64,000 bases of DNA from Clostridia bacterium (GCA_017404545.1 JAFRCC010000020.1:1-64000), one strand, 5' to 3'; positions 16,706 to 25,788 are shown, counted from the first letter of the stretch. Program-made: numbers and translations. The notes: generated by a model from the sequence alone, not told the origin.

Positions 16706-17179
16706 ATGTATAAAACAGAAACTAAGTATACTTATGAAGAATTTAAGAAATATGAAAATGAAATGTATAAGAAAAAAGTGTTTAAAGGAATAGGTGATCT
16801 TGTAGTTATTTTAGTTTTAATGTCAATTTTTCTGTATTACTTATCAAAGAACTTAACCTATCCCATTGGAATGTTAGTGATAATTTGTACTTTATTTTTT
16901 TCTAAAAACAAAGCATGCAATAAAATGATTGATAAAATGTGGAATACAACTCCTGATATACATGACATGGACCTTAAATTTACATTCCTAGAAAATGAGC
17001 TAGAAATTATAACAGAAAAAAGTAATAGTAAACTTAAATATGAACATATATACAAAGTAGTAGAAACAGATACAAACTTTTATATTTTAAGAGGTATGAA
17101 TATGGGTTATATAATTGTTAAAAATAACTGTAATGCTGAATTAGTTGATTTTATTAGAAATTTAAAAAAGAAGAATTAA
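16706..17179 (+). CDS. YcxB-like membrane protein
   Basis: A 157-aa protein; ATG 16706 sits nine bases after AAGGAG. Two closely spaced hydrophobic segments (about residues 30-70) are followed by a soluble C-terminal domain, with FLENELEIITEKSNSKLKYEHIYKV and a terminal YIIVKN..CNAELVDFIRNL. This is the layout of the YcxB-like family (PH-like fold, function unknown). It is monocistronic between the gene debris and a tRNA gene. Confidence 0.7.
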   Translation: MYKTETKYTYEEFKKYENEMYKKKVFKGIGDLVVILVLMSIFLYYLSKNLTYPIGMLVIICTLFFSKNKACNKMIDKMWNTTPDIHDMDLKFTFLENELEIITEKSNSKLKYEHIYKVVETDTNFYILRGMNMGYIIVKNNCNAELVDFIRNLKKKN

Positions 17180-17199
17180 AAATAAATTGTAGAGAGGTA

Positions 17200-17228
17200 T
17201 TGCAATAAAAGTTAATGTAGTTTATGCT
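17200..17228 (+). promoter_or_regulatory. Possible promoter of tRNA-Ser
   Basis: TTGCAA (17200-17205) and TATGCT (17223-17228) with 17-base spacing, 25 bases before the mature tRNA 5' end. The -10 is imperfect, so the call is weak. Confidence 0.4.
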
Positions 17229-17252
17229 TATTATACATATCTCTACGTATAC

Positions 17253-17340
17253 GCAGTCTTGGCAGAGTGGTTGAATGCGCTTGTTTCGAAAACAAGTAAG
17301 GGTAACACCTTCGGGGGTTCGAATCCTCTAGACTGCGCCA
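17253..17340 (+). tRNA. tRNA-Ser (anticodon CGA)
   Basis: An 88-nt type II tRNA. The acceptor arm is GCAGTCT (17253-17259) paired with AGACTGC (17330-17336), followed by discriminator G and an encoded CCA (17338-17340). The anticodon stem CTTGT/ACAAG encloses the loop TTCGAAA, giving anticodon CGA for the serine codon UCG. A long variable arm (TAAGGGTAACACCTTCGG region) and the GGTTCGAATCC T arm are present. Seven T follow and probably terminate the transcript. Confidence 0.95.
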
Positions 17341-17441
17341 TTTTTTTATCCAAAAACTAAAGGTGTAGTTATGCTATAGAAGTTTTTATGTGGAAAATGC
17401 ATTGATTGAGGATTATAGATAAACTTAAAGCAGGAGGAATA

Positions 17442-17795
17442 ATGGAAAATAGACAAATAGATTTATGGAAAAATTTAAACAATAAAAATACACTAGGAGA
17501 AGTTCAAAAATATATAAAAGAAGTAATAGAAATAAGAGGCTTTGATAAACAAAAATTAGAGCAAACAATGCTATTATTAACAGAAGAAATCGGAGAGCTA
17601 GCTAAAGCTATACGAAAAGAGCAAACAACAATGTCCATAGATAAGAATAAAATTGGTAATTACGATACAATAGAAAGTGAAGTAGCGGATGTTTTTATTG
17701 TATTAAGTACCATATGTAACAAGCTAAATATAGACTTATTTTCAGCATTAAAAGAGAAGGAAAAAGAAAATATAAATAGAAAATGGGGTAATTAG
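17442..17795 (+). CDS. MazG-like nucleotide pyrophosphohydrolase
   Basis: A 117-aa protein starting at ATG 17442 behind AGGAGGA. It carries the all-alpha NTP pyrophosphatase pattern: LLTEEIGELAKAIRK (metal-binding EExxE) and ESEVADVFIVLSTICNKLNID (ExxD). Members hydrolyse (d)NTPs to monophosphates, often as house-cleaning enzymes that remove non-canonical nucleotides. The size fits single-domain MazG-like proteins. Its exact substrate cannot be read from sequence. Confidence 0.85.
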   Translation: MENRQIDLWKNLNNKNTLGEVQKYIKEVIEIRGFDKQKLEQTMLLLTEEIGELAKAIRKEQTTMSIDKNKIGNYDTIESEVADVFIVLSTICNKLNIDLFSALKEKEKENINRKWGN

Positions 17796-17805
17796 AGCAA
17801 AACAG

Positions 17806-17836
17806 AACCATGCATATTGTGATGATATGCATGGTT
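17806..17836. other. Perfect 12-bp hairpin after the MazG-like gene
   Basis: AACCATGCATAT (17806-17817) and ATATGCATGGTT (17825-17836) are exact complements around a 7-nt loop. The following sequence, ACTTAAAATA, is not a T run on either strand, so it may be an mRNA 3'-end stabiliser or weak terminator, or a binding palindrome. Confidence 0.5.
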
Positions 17837-17849
17837 ACTTAAAATATCG

Positions 17850-17879
17850 TTGACAAAAGCAAATTATAGGTGGTAAAAT
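17850..17879 (+). promoter_or_regulatory. Promoter of the 5S-like RNA unit
   Basis: TTGACA (17850-17855, perfect) and TAAAAT (17874-17879) separated by 18 bases. The predicted start is near 17884-17888, at the edge of the outer helix of the 5S-like RNA. Confidence 0.65.
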
Positions 17880-17882
17880 CGA

Positions 17883-18058
17883 CATATAAATTTAGAGGGA
17901 TACCTGTAAACATTCCGAACACAGTAGTCAAACTCTACTTTTTTGAGTATTTATATGATTTATCATTGTAAGTATTGCAAAAGTTAGGTTAAACTATTAA
18001 TGGAGTATAGTCATAAGTCATATAAATACCAAGTATTAATAAAATACTTGGTATTTTA
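17883..18058 (+). ncRNA. Orphan RNA carrying the 5S rRNA beta domain (5S-derived ncRNA or 5S pseudogene)
   Basis: Bases 17891-17937 align without gaps to E. coli 5S rRNA domain beta (helices II-III). They share ACCTG, the CAT-CCGAAC loop and CAG-AGT-AAAC, and TAGAG can pair with CTCTA as helix II. An outer AU helix is formed by CATATAAAT (17883-17891) and ATTTATATG (17949-17957), in the place of helix I. Domain gamma (helices IV-V) is absent. A second CATATAAAT at 18019-18027 could compete for the same 3' strand. A 12-bp terminator closes the unit. There is no 16S or 23S gene nearby. It may be a relic, or an RNA using the L5/L18-binding domain of 5S. This unit fills most of the 367-base gene-free stretch 17796-18162. 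Confidence 0.6.
18026..18058 (+). terminator. Terminator of the 5S-like RNA unit
   Basis: ATACCAAGTATT (18026-18037) and AATACTTGGTAT (18043-18054) form a perfect 12-bp stem followed by TTT. Its first two bases overlap the second CATATAAAT copy. Confidence 0.75.
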
Positions 18059-18162
18059 GTGCTCTTTAACTTTTGTAATAAGCTAATGGAGATTGGTAAT
18101 TTTTATAGAAGGAGGTAATTTTGTCTTAAAATCATGTAAAGGTATTTAGGGAGGTAAAAGTG

Positions 18163-19098
18163 ATGAATAAAAATAGTAGAAAGATTGTAACATCGTACAT
18201 AGATCCAGACATGGATGGTATTGGTTCAATGTATGCATATGTAGAATTTCTAAGAAAAAAAGGGGAAGTAGCAGAATATTATTTTGAAGGAACACCAAAG
18301 AAAGAGGTTGGAATCGTTCTAGAAAAGTTTAAAATTCAATTGAAATGCGCAAATAAAGTTAGTAAAGATGATGAAATTGTTATAGTTGATAATAATGAAC
18401 TAAACTTTATACCAAAAGGGATTACACAGGAACAAATCATTCAAATAATTGACCACCATCCTAGAAGACCATGGTTAGATAATAATACAAAAGTAAATTG
18501 CCAAATAGAGCTAATTGGAGCTGCAGCTACTTTAATTGCAGAAAGATTTAAAAATGAAAATATAGAAATTTCAAAAGAGTCTGCAATATTATTATATTAT
18601 GGAATAATTTCTAATACTATGAATTTGAAGATAAAATTAACTAGCTTAAGAGATATAGAAATAGCAACATGGTTAAAAGAAAAGGTGCCAGAGCTAACCG
18701 ATGAAATTACAAAAGAAATTTTTATAAAAAAGTCTGAAATAGGTGATAATATAGAAAATGAAATGGAAATAGGCTTTAAAAATCCTATGGTTAAAATTAA
18801 ATGGTCAATAGGACAACTAGAAATTGCGAATGCGGAAGAATTTTTATTAAAATACGAATCTGAAATTAGAGCTATTTTAGATAGAGTAAGTGCAAAAAAT
18901 GACATTGAATACATAAGCGTAAATATAATGGATATATTAAATGGCTATAATATACTTATAGCGGGCAATAAAAAAACTGCAGATTTATTATCGGAAAATT
19001 TTGACTTTTTTAAATTTAAAAATTTAAAAGCAAAGACAACAAAATTTATAAGTAGAAAAGAGCTTGTAAGAGTAATTGCGGAAAGATATAAAAAATAG
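18163..19098 (+). CDS. DHH-family phosphoesterase (PpaC-like)
   Basis: A 311-aa protein from ATG 18163, eight bases after GGGAGG. Metal-binding motifs of the DHH superfamily are present: DPDMDGIGS (Asp 14, 16 and 18), VDNNE (about 87) and DHHP (about 107). The C-terminal half matches the DHHA2-type organisation of family II inorganic pyrophosphatases. The first motif lacks the His usual in pyrophosphatases (HxxPDxDS), so another phosphoester or exopolyphosphatase-like substrate is possible. It stands alone, between the 5S-like RNA and a terminator. Confidence 0.75.
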   Translation: MNKNSRKIVTSYIDPDMDGIGSMYAYVEFLRKKGEVAEYYFEGTPKKEVGIVLEKFKIQLKCANKVSKDDEIVIVDNNELNFIPKGITQEQIIQIIDHHPRRPWLDNNTKVNCQIELIGAAATLIAERFKNENIEISKESAILLYYGIISNTMNLKIKLTSLRDIEIATWLKEKVPELTDEITKEIFIKKSEIGDNIENEMEIGFKNPMVKIKWSIGQLEIANAEEFLLKYESEIRAILDRVSAKNDIEYISVNIMDILNGYNILIAGNKKTADLLSENFDFFKFKNLKAKTTKFISRKELVRVIAERYKK

Positions 19099-19127
19099 GG
19101 AGGTACTATTAAGAATAAGGTAAAAAT

Positions 19128-19167
19128 ATAGGTGAAGTAATATTTTATGCTTCGCCTATATTTTTTG
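19128..19167 (+). terminator. Terminator after the DHH gene
   Basis: ATAGGTGAAG (19128-19137) pairs with CTTCGCCTAT (19150-19159), one G-U, followed by ATTTTTT. Confidence 0.8.
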
Positions 19168-19279
19168 TATTGTCATTTTAATGTCACTTTAAAATGTTAT
19201 ACTAAATTTGTTAAGTAAAAAAATAAATTTATGTCTTCTGCACAGAGCAATAGCAGAGGAGAGAAGGAATGAGGTTTTT

Positions 19280-19957
19280 ATGGAGATATTAAAAGTTGAA
19301 AATTTGTGTAAAACATATGGAAAGGGTGAAAACAAAGTCACTGCGGTTGATAATATTTCTTTTTCAATCAATAAGGGAGAATTTGTAGCTATTGTAGGTG
19401 CTAGTGGAAGTGGTAAGTCAACTTTATTACATTTGCTAGGTGGAGTTGATAGACCAACATCAGGTAAAGTGTACATAGAAGGAAAAGATATATATTCTCT
19501 GAATAACGATAAATTAGCAATTTTTAGAAGAAGACAGGTAGGAATTATTTATCAGTTTTACAATTTAATACCAATATTAAATGTTAAGGAAAATATAACT
19601 TTACCAGTTGAATTGGACGGAGATACCGTAAACCCAACTAAACTAAAAGAATTAGTGAAGACTCTGGGTTTAGAAGAGAGGGAAAATCATTTACCAAATG
19701 AACTATCAGGAGGCCAACAACAAAGGGTTTCAATTGGTAGAGCTATGATTAATAACCCTGCAATAATTTTAGCAGATGAGCCAACAGGAAATCTTGATTC
19801 AAAAGCTGGGGACGAAATAGTAGCTCTTCTTAAGATGTCAAACAAGAAATATAATCAAACTATTATAGTAATTACCCATGACTTAGAAATTGCAAAGCAA
19901 GCAGATAGAGTAATAACTATAGAGGATGGAAAAGTTATAAGAGATGAAAGAAATTAA
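19280..19957 (+). CDS. ABC transporter ATP-binding protein (MacB/LolD/BceA class)
   Basis: A 225-aa protein of standard size. Walker A GASGSGKST is at 40-48, the Q-loop lies in IIYQFYNLIP, the signature LSGGQQQR is near 142, Walker B IILADEPTGNLD near 163 and the switch His in ITHD. The LGG after Walker A, the TGNLDS segment and pairing with a large FtsX-type permease place it in the MacB/LolD/BceA class. These move peptides or lipids by mechanotransmission rather than import nutrients. It starts an operon with the permease 13 bases downstream. A response regulator and kinase follow, the usual arrangement of antimicrobial-peptide resistance modules. Confidence 0.92.
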   Translation: MEILKVENLCKTYGKGENKVTAVDNISFSINKGEFVAIVGASGSGKSTLLHLLGGVDRPTSGKVYIEGKDIYSLNNDKLAIFRRRQVGIIYQFYNLIPILNVKENITLPVELDGDTVNPTKLKELVKTLGLEERENHLPNELSGGQQQRVSIGRAMINNPAIILADEPTGNLDSKAGDEIVALLKMSNKKYNQTIIVITHDLEIAKQADRVITIEDGKVIRDERN

Positions 19958-19970
19958 GGGGTGAAGTGCT

Positions 19971-22541
19971 ATGAATATTATGAATAAACTAACAATTCAA
20001 AATCTCAAGAAAAATAAAAAAAGAACAATAGTAACCATAATAGGCGTAATTCTTTCAACAGCTCTTATATGTGCTGTAGCAGGAATGTGCATGAGCTTTA
20101 AAAAATCTATGGTTGATTTTACAATTGCGGAAAATGGAAATTATCATGTTTGTTACCAAAATGTGCCGCAGGATGAACTAAAGTATATAGAGAAAAATGT
20201 TAATGTAGAAAACTTTTTTTATTCAAAAAATATTGGAACAGCTAAGTTAGATAATTCTCAAAATGAGTATAAACCATATTTAAATGTAGTTGCAATGGAC
20301 GATGTGGCAATGAAGAATAATGGGTTTAGGCTAGTAGATGGGAGAATGCCTGAAAATAATAATGAAATTATTGTGTCGAATACAATAGAAACAAATGGAA
20401 GAGTGTCATATAAAGTAGGAGAAATACTAAATTTGGAAGTTGGAACTAGAGTGGATTCTAATGGAAATGTACTCACACAAAATGAATCATATTCACCAGA
20501 TAAAGATGGTTTAGAAGAGCAAATTATAAATTTAGAGCAGAAACAATATATAGTTGTAGGAATAATTGAAAGGGTAAATAGCGTTTTAGAGCCGTACTTA
20601 GCACCTGGTTATACAGTTATAACTAAGCTTATGGATAATGAGATAAATAAAGAGGATAGTAGCTATAATATATATGTAAGAGCTAAAAATCCTAAAAAAT
20701 TTAATAAAGTCCATAAAAATATATGCGAAACGTTAAAAAGCGATACAGGAACAGAAACGCAATTTTTCTTAAATGTGCAGTTGTTACAATATGAGGGAGC
20801 TTGGTCGGAGAGAACAATGGGTGTTGTTTATGGATTGGCTGCCATTGTAATTGGTATTATTATTGTAAGCTCTGTGTTCGTAATTAGAAATAGCTTTAGT
20901 ATTTCTGTAACAGAAAAAGTAAGAGAGCTTGGTATGTTGTCTAGCATTGGTGCTACAGCAAAACAAATTAGAAAGAGCGTTATATTTGAAGGTTTTATAA
21001 TTGCGTTAATAGGTATCCCTATTGGAATTATATCTGGAATTATAGCTGTAATGGTGCTGGTAGAAGTAATTAATGTGCTTTTGATGGATGAATTTGCAAC
21101 ATTAGGTGAAAAATTTACCTATGCAATTCCTATAATTGTGCCAATTTTATCAGTTATACTTGGCTGGATTACTATTTTCTTTTCAAGCTTAATTCCAGCT
21201 ATAAAAGCATCTAAAATATCTCCAATAGAAGCAATTAGAAGTAATAACGATATCAAAATAAAGAATAAGAAATTACGTACATCAAAACTAACAAAAAAAT
21301 TTTTTGGAATTGGTGGGGTTATAGCAAGTAAGAGCCTAAAAAGAAGTAAAAAGAAATATAGAACTACTGTAATTTCATTAGTTGTAAGCATTGTAGTTTT
21401 TATTTCATTGTCAGCATTTATAAATTATGGCTTTAAAGCGTCTGAAGTAATGTTTACAGAAATGGATTATAATTTATCCATATATGCAGAAGGCAATGAG
21501 AATACTGATGAAATTATTAAAAGTTCGCTTATTAAAGATTACTCACAATACCAAGTTTCCATGTTGGATGTTAATCCAGATATATACGGCACAGACTTTT
21601 TAAAAGGAATAATGGGAATTAATAATTCGAATAACACTAGTCAAAAAGCTATGAATACATCGATTGTATTTGTAAATAGTGCATATTTTAACAAGTATTT
21701 AGAAGAAAACCATATAGATACAAAAAAAGCAAATGAAATTGCAATATTATCAGATAGTTACGTACATCACAGTGAAAAGGGTAAAAAGACAATTAACAAT
21801 GTATACAATATAAATCCAGGTGATTCTATAACGGGGGTTGCATATGGTAAAAACGAAAATAATGAAAATATAAATATAAAAATAACTAATAGAGCAGAAA
21901 AGGATTTTAGAGGATATGAAGGAGCTAGACCATTAGGTGGAATAATATTTGTTTCTGAAGACTATTACCAAAAAGATAAATTTGAAGTAAATGATTCTGG
22001 CATATATATTGTTACTGACGAAGCAGATAAGTTGGAAGAGCAACTAATTGATTTAAAAGCTAGGGATGAAAAATTTAAATCTATATATGTAAATAATATA
22101 GATAAACAATCTAAACAGGTGCATAGGGTATTAATTTTGGTATCTATTTTCTTGTATGGATTTATAATTGTAATAAGTTTAATTGGTATAACAAATGTGT
22201 TTAATACAATAACAACAAATATGATTTTAAGAAGTAAGGAATTTGCAATGTTAAAATCGATTGGAATGACAAAGAAAGAATTTAACAAGATGATACGATT
22301 AGAAAGCATTATGTATGGCTTGAAGTCACTATTTATAGGTGTTCCAATAGGCACACTTGCATCATACGGAATTTATAAAATTTTGGCAAATGAAATCGAC
22401 TTTGGTTTTAGTTTACCAATAAAAGCAATATTAATATGCGTTGTGTTCATATTTATAATTGTTTCAATTACAATGAAGTATTCAATGAAGCAAATAAATA
22501 AGCAAAATATTGTTGAAACAATAAGGAATGATAATATTTAA
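19971..22541 (+). CDS. FtsX-family ABC transporter permease
   Basis: An 856-aa protein with an N-terminal membrane helix (about 18-42), a large extracytoplasmic domain and a first FtsX block of three helices (about 280-415, containing KVRELGMLSSIGATAKQI). Another helix and outside domain follow, then a second FtsX block (about 720-845, with EFAMLKSIGMTKKEFNKM). Two tandem FtsX units in one chain are typical of transporters paired with a MacB-class ATPase. The start at 19971 follows AAGGGGTGAAG. Translation is closely coupled to the ATPase gene. Confidence 0.9.
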   Translation: MNIMNKLTIQNLKKNKKRTIVTIIGVILSTALICAVAGMCMSFKKSMVDFTIAENGNYHVCYQNVPQDELKYIEKNVNVENFFYSKNIGTAKLDNSQNEYKPYLNVVAMDDVAMKNNGFRLVDGRMPENNNEIIVSNTIETNGRVSYKVGEILNLEVGTRVDSNGNVLTQNESYSPDKDGLEEQIINLEQKQYIVVGIIERVNSVLEPYLAPGYTVITKLMDNEINKEDSSYNIYVRAKNPKKFNKVHKNICETLKSDTGTETQFFLNVQLLQYEGAWSERTMGVVYGLAAIVIGIIIVSSVFVIRNSFSISVTEKVRELGMLSSIGATAKQIRKSVIFEGFIIALIGIPIGIISGIIAVMVLVEVINVLLMDEFATLGEKFTYAIPIIVPILSVILGWITIFFSSLIPAIKASKISPIEAIRSNNDIKIKNKKLRTSKLTKKFFGIGGVIASKSLKRSKKKYRTTVISLVVSIVVFISLSAFINYGFKASEVMFTEMDYNLSIYAEGNENTDEIIKSSLIKDYSQYQVSMLDVNPDIYGTDFLKGIMGINNSNNTSQKAMNTSIVFVNSAYFNKYLEENHIDTKKANEIAILSDSYVHHSEKGKKTINNVYNINPGDSITGVAYGKNENNENINIKITNRAEKDFRGYEGARPLGGIIFVSEDYYQKDKFEVNDSGIYIVTDEADKLEEQLIDLKARDEKFKSIYVNNIDKQSKQVHRVLILVSIFLYGFIIVISLIGITNVFNTITTNMILRSKEFAMLKSIGMTKKEFNKMIRLESIMYGLKSLFIGVPIGTLASYGIYKILANEIDFGFSLPIKAILICVVFIFIIVSITMKYSMKQINKQNIVETIRNDNI

Positions 22542-22605
22542 AATTTGGGGACGGAGCAAAAAATTTAAGTTAATATTTGGGATTTGAGCCTGAATATATT
22601 GTTAG

Positions 22606-22640
22606 AAATAGACCTTTATACGTAATAGAGGTCTATTTTC
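22606..22640 (+). terminator. Terminator of the ABC operon
   Basis: AAATAGACCT (22606-22615) and AGGTCTATTT (22629-22638) form a perfect 10-bp stem ending in T-rich sequence. Confidence 0.7.
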
Positions 22641-22654
22641 ATATGTAATTAGTA

Positions 22655-22683
22655 TTGGAAAAATTTCTTGTCTATACTATAAT
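22655..22683 (+). promoter_or_regulatory. Promoter of the two-component operon
   Basis: TTGGAA (22655-22660) and TATAAT (22678-22683) with 17-base spacing, about 30 bases before the response regulator ATG. Confidence 0.6.
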
Positions 22684-22714
22684 AATGGCAGGAAAAGCAG
22701 AAAGGCAGTGTAAC

Positions 22715-23374
22715 ATGAATAAAATTTTATTAGTAGAGGATAATGAATTAATTGTAAAAGGTTTAACATATACATTAGAGCAGTCAAATTTTGAAGTTTA
22801 TTCTGCAGCTAGCGTGGATGTAGCACTAAATAAAGTATATAACAATGTTTTTGATTTAATTATTTTGGATATTTCACTTCCTGATGGAAGCGGTTTTGAT
22901 ATATGTAAGGAAGTAAAAGAAAACTATGATGTACCTATAATATTTTTAACAGCTAAAGATAGTGAAAATGATGTTGTTAAAGGTTTTAATATAGGTGCAG
23001 ATGATTATGTAGTAAAACCTTTTAGAAATAGAGAGCTTATTTCTAGAATCAATAATGCCCTCAGAAAATATAACAAAGATGAAAAGGAATTAAAGATTGG
23101 AAATATTAAAATTGATTTAGAAGCTAATAGGGTATTTGCTAAAGACAAAGAGCTTATGCTTACTCCATTGGAACTAAAAATTTTGATATACTTATTTCAA
23201 AATAAAGGCAAAGTTATTTCAAGAGATAAAATATTAGAGCGTATATGGGATATAGCTGGAAATGTGGTTAATGACAATACTTTAACAGTATATATAAAGC
23301 GCATAAGACAAAAACTGGGAGATGAAGATGTTATAAAGACAGTAAAGGGAATTGGGTATAGAGCAGATGGCTAG
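22715..23374 (+). CDS. OmpR/PhoB-family response regulator
   Basis: A 219-aa protein starting at 22715 (MNKILLVEDNE); longer upstream readings would include the promoter. The receiver domain has the acidic pair ED (8-9), phospho-acceptor Asp 52 in ILDISLPDGSG, and Lys in VVKPF. The winged-helix output domain (about 125-219) shows LTPLELKILIYLFQNKGKVISRDKILERIW. It overlaps the kinase gene by eight bases. By position it probably controls the ABC exporter just upstream. Confidence 0.92.
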   Translation: MNKILLVEDNELIVKGLTYTLEQSNFEVYSAASVDVALNKVYNNVFDLIILDISLPDGSGFDICKEVKENYDVPIIFLTAKDSENDVVKGFNIGADDYVVKPFRNRELISRINNALRKYNKDEKELKIGNIKIDLEANRVFAKDKELMLTPLELKILIYLFQNKGKVISRDKILERIWDIAGNVVNDNTLTVYIKRIRQKLGDEDVIKTVKGIGYRADG

Positions 23375-24590
23375 AAAGATGAGTAATACAAGATTAAAAA
23401 AATTATTTTTTCCAATAATTATTATTTCAATAATATTTGTATTAATTGGTTTTAGTACATATAAATGGATTTTAAAGAAATTTAAAATAAGAATAAATTC
23501 CGAAACCGAAGCAATGGTTATGGCAATAAAAGATGAATATCCAAATGTAGATGAGAAAATTATAATTGAAAAAATACAAAATAGTAAGGATATTACAAAT
23601 AGTAATATTTTAGAGAAATATGGGTATAGTAATTCTACAGTGGCTCTTGGCTCTGCGGAAGAATTTAGTAGAAAAGTTTGCATAGCATATGCACTGCTAG
23701 CCATTATGTTTGGAATAGTAATTGTAATTTATATTGCAGTTTATACCAAAAAAAGGAATAGAAAAATTGAAGAAATAATTAATTACATAAAAGATATTAA
23801 TAATAAAGTTTATACTTTAAAAATTGAGGAAAACAGTGAAGACGAGCTGTCGAAATTATCAAATGAATTATATAAAATAACGATTTTACTAAAGGAAACA
23901 ACGGAGAATACAAAAAAGGAAAATGAAGGTTTAACCAATGCCCTGGAAGATATTTCACATCAATTAAAAACGCCGCTAACTTCCATAGGAATTTTGCTTG
24001 ATAATATAGAAGAAAATCCTGTTATGGATGATGAAATTAGAAATGATTTTATAAGGTCAATTAATAGCCAATTTAACTTGATATCGAATTTGGTGGTTTC
24101 AATACTTAATTTGGCAAAGATTGATAGTGGAACAGTTAAGATGGATGATAAAGAATTTTGTATTATGGACTTGTTGAGTGAAATTAAAGAGGATTTGGAG
24201 ATATTACTTGAAGTAAAAAATATAAATATACAAATTAATGGTGATATTGATGCTACAATAATTGCTGACTATAAATGGCAAAAACAGGCTATAACTAATA
24301 TTGTTAAAAATGCTATAGAGCATAGTAATGATAACTCAAACATTTATATTAAAATTGAAAATTCAAGTGTATTTTTGAAGCTAAAGATAATTGATGAGGG
24401 AGAGGGGATTTCAAAACAAGATATGAGTCACATTTTTGAAAGATTTTATAAATCTAAATCGTCAGCAAGCGGGAGTGTTGGAATTGGACTGGCTTTTTCT
24501 AAAGCTGTTATAGAAAAGAATAATGGATATGTAACTGTTAGCTCTGAAGAAGGAAAGGGCACAACATTTGTAATAAAGTACCTAAAATAA
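23367..24590 (+). CDS. Membrane sensor histidine kinase
   Basis: A 407-aa protein; ATG 23367 lies inside the end of the response regulator gene. Membrane segments at about 13-33 and 104-126 enclose a small outside loop of about 70 residues. The HisKA box LEDISHQLKTPLTSI carries the phospho-acceptor His at about 198. The catalytic domain shows NIVKNAIEHS (N-box), IDEGEGIS (G1), FERFYKSK and GIGLAFSKAVIE (G2). Small-loop kinases next to FtsX-type exporters commonly sense transporter activity or antimicrobial peptides; that is inference here. Confidence 0.92.
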   Translation: MARKMSNTRLKKLFFPIIIISIIFVLIGFSTYKWILKKFKIRINSETEAMVMAIKDEYPNVDEKIIIEKIQNSKDITNSNILEKYGYSNSTVALGSAEEFSRKVCIAYALLAIMFGIVIVIYIAVYTKKRNRKIEEIINYIKDINNKVYTLKIEENSEDELSKLSNELYKITILLKETTENTKKENEGLTNALEDISHQLKTPLTSIGILLDNIEENPVMDDEIRNDFIRSINSQFNLISNLVVSILNLAKIDSGTVKMDDKEFCIMDLLSEIKEDLEILLEVKNINIQINGDIDATIIADYKWQKQAITNIVKNAIEHSNDNSNIYIKIENSSVFLKLKIIDEGEGISKQDMSHIFERFYKSKSSASGSVGIGLAFSKAVIEKNNGYVTVSSEEGKGTTFVIKYLK

Positions 24591-24635
24591 AAAATGGGGA
24601 CGGAGGAGAAAATTTTCTCCTCCGTCCCCATTTTT
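24591..24635. terminator. 22-bp perfect palindrome, bidirectional terminator
   Basis: 24591-24612 and 24613-24634 are exact complements with no loop, carrying GGGGACGG near the ends and A/T runs outside. It separates the convergent kinase gene and the minus-strand phosphodiesterase gene. The last base of the latter's stop codon lies within it. Confidence 0.85.
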
Positions 24636-25788
24636 ACAAAACTATAACAGGTACCGCCATTTCTTCTTTACTTAATCCACAATGTGCAGATTTTTTTATT
24701 GGTTTTCCTTCTGCTAAAAATGTTTCTAATCTAATCATACTCCCACTAACAGATAGAGCAACATAGTTACCTACAAAATCATCAATTTTATGATGCTTTG
24801 TACCGGTTCCTAAGAATTTATATTTTTCAAGAAAATCTTCTTTTGTCATTAACCAAAATTCATTTTCAAAGTATTTATTAAATCTTTCTTCAAATGTTCC
24901 TTTCATATCTTCTTTTACCCAAAAGCTCAGAGCTCTAGATTCAAAAGAAGGAGGAATGATTAAGCATTCCAATAATTCAGGATAGTCTAATATTGTATAA
25001 GCCTTATCAATATTTTTATGTCCATGATCTGCAGAGACGATAATAAGAGAATCATCATCTAATTCGGAACGTAGATTTTGAATTTTATTTTCAGCATAAA
25101 AAACAAATTCTTTGGCTTCTACAGAATCAGTTCCATATTTATGAAGAATTCCATCAGGACAATCACAATATGCAAGTACAAAGTTTTCTCCAGGCATTGT
25201 AACAATATCATTAACAGATGAAATTAATTCATCGATATTATCAGCAGTAATACTTCTTTTGGCCCTTCTTTCTGCATATTCTGGTTCAACCTCAAAAGCT
25301 TTTACATTAGGAGAAGATTCCTCAATTTGCTCGAAAATACTTTTATAATGCATATCTGTTTTAAAAACTTCTTTTAAAGGGTTCTTCAATTGATCACCAA
25401 GATACGAATCTTTATGAGAAAACATATCTAGAGCTCTACCATATTCTTTAAAATATTGTGACCAAGCAATCCATCCAGTTTCGTAAGGTGGTTTGCCAGA
25501 ATAATATGATGTTAAAGCAGCTGTTGTTGTTGAAGGATACACCGAAGTAACACAATCAATTTTGTGCTTGTTAAAGAACCCCTCTTTTGAAATATCGTTT
25601 AGTATGTATTCTCCCATACCATCAAGTATAAAAAAAATAATGTTTTTATATCTTTTCTTTGCTAAAATCTTGTCTAAGGCAGTATTTGACCTACACTTTG
25701 ATTCAGCATTGTAATACTTTAAAATAGAAGATGTAATGCCTAGAATACAGTGGTCATAATCCGGCATTAAAATATTTTCATATTTCAT
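24634..25788 (-). CDS. Alkaline phosphatase superfamily protein (type I phosphodiesterase/nucleotide pyrophosphatase)
   Basis: A 384-aa protein with no signal peptide. Metal-site motifs of the superfamily are visible: FILDGMGEY (about 54), the nucleophile Thr region YPSTTTAALTSYYSGKPP (about 85), CDCPDGILHKYG (about 210), SADHGH (about 254) and a late GTGTKHH and HCGLS. Members cleave phosphodiester or phosphomonoester bonds. It is read in the same direction as the HD-domain gene 66 bases upstream, and the two may form an operon. The substrate is unknown. Confidence 0.8.
   Translation of the reverse strand: MKYENILMPDYDHCILGITSSILKYYNAESKCRSNTALDKILAKKRYKNIIFFILDGMGEYILNDISKEGFFNKHKIDCVTSVYPSTTTAALTSYYSGKPPYETGWIAWSQYFKEYGRALDMFSHKDSYLGDQLKNPLKEVFKTDMHYKSIFEQIEESSPNVKAFEVEPEYAERRAKRSITADNIDELISSVNDIVTMPGENFVLAYCDCPDGILHKYGTDSVEAKEFVFYAENKIQNLRSELDDDSLIIVSADHGHKNIDKAYTILDYPELLECLIIPPSFESRALSFWVKEDMKGTFEERFNKYFENEFWLMTKEDFLEKYKFLGTGTKHHKIDDFVGNYVALSVSGSMIRLETFLAEGKPIKKSAHCGLSKEEMAVPVIVL

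Noticed and set aside
17883..17957. A complete 5S rRNA gene
   Set aside because: The gamma domain (helices IV-V) is missing, helix I is not the normal one, and no 16S or 23S gene is adjacent.
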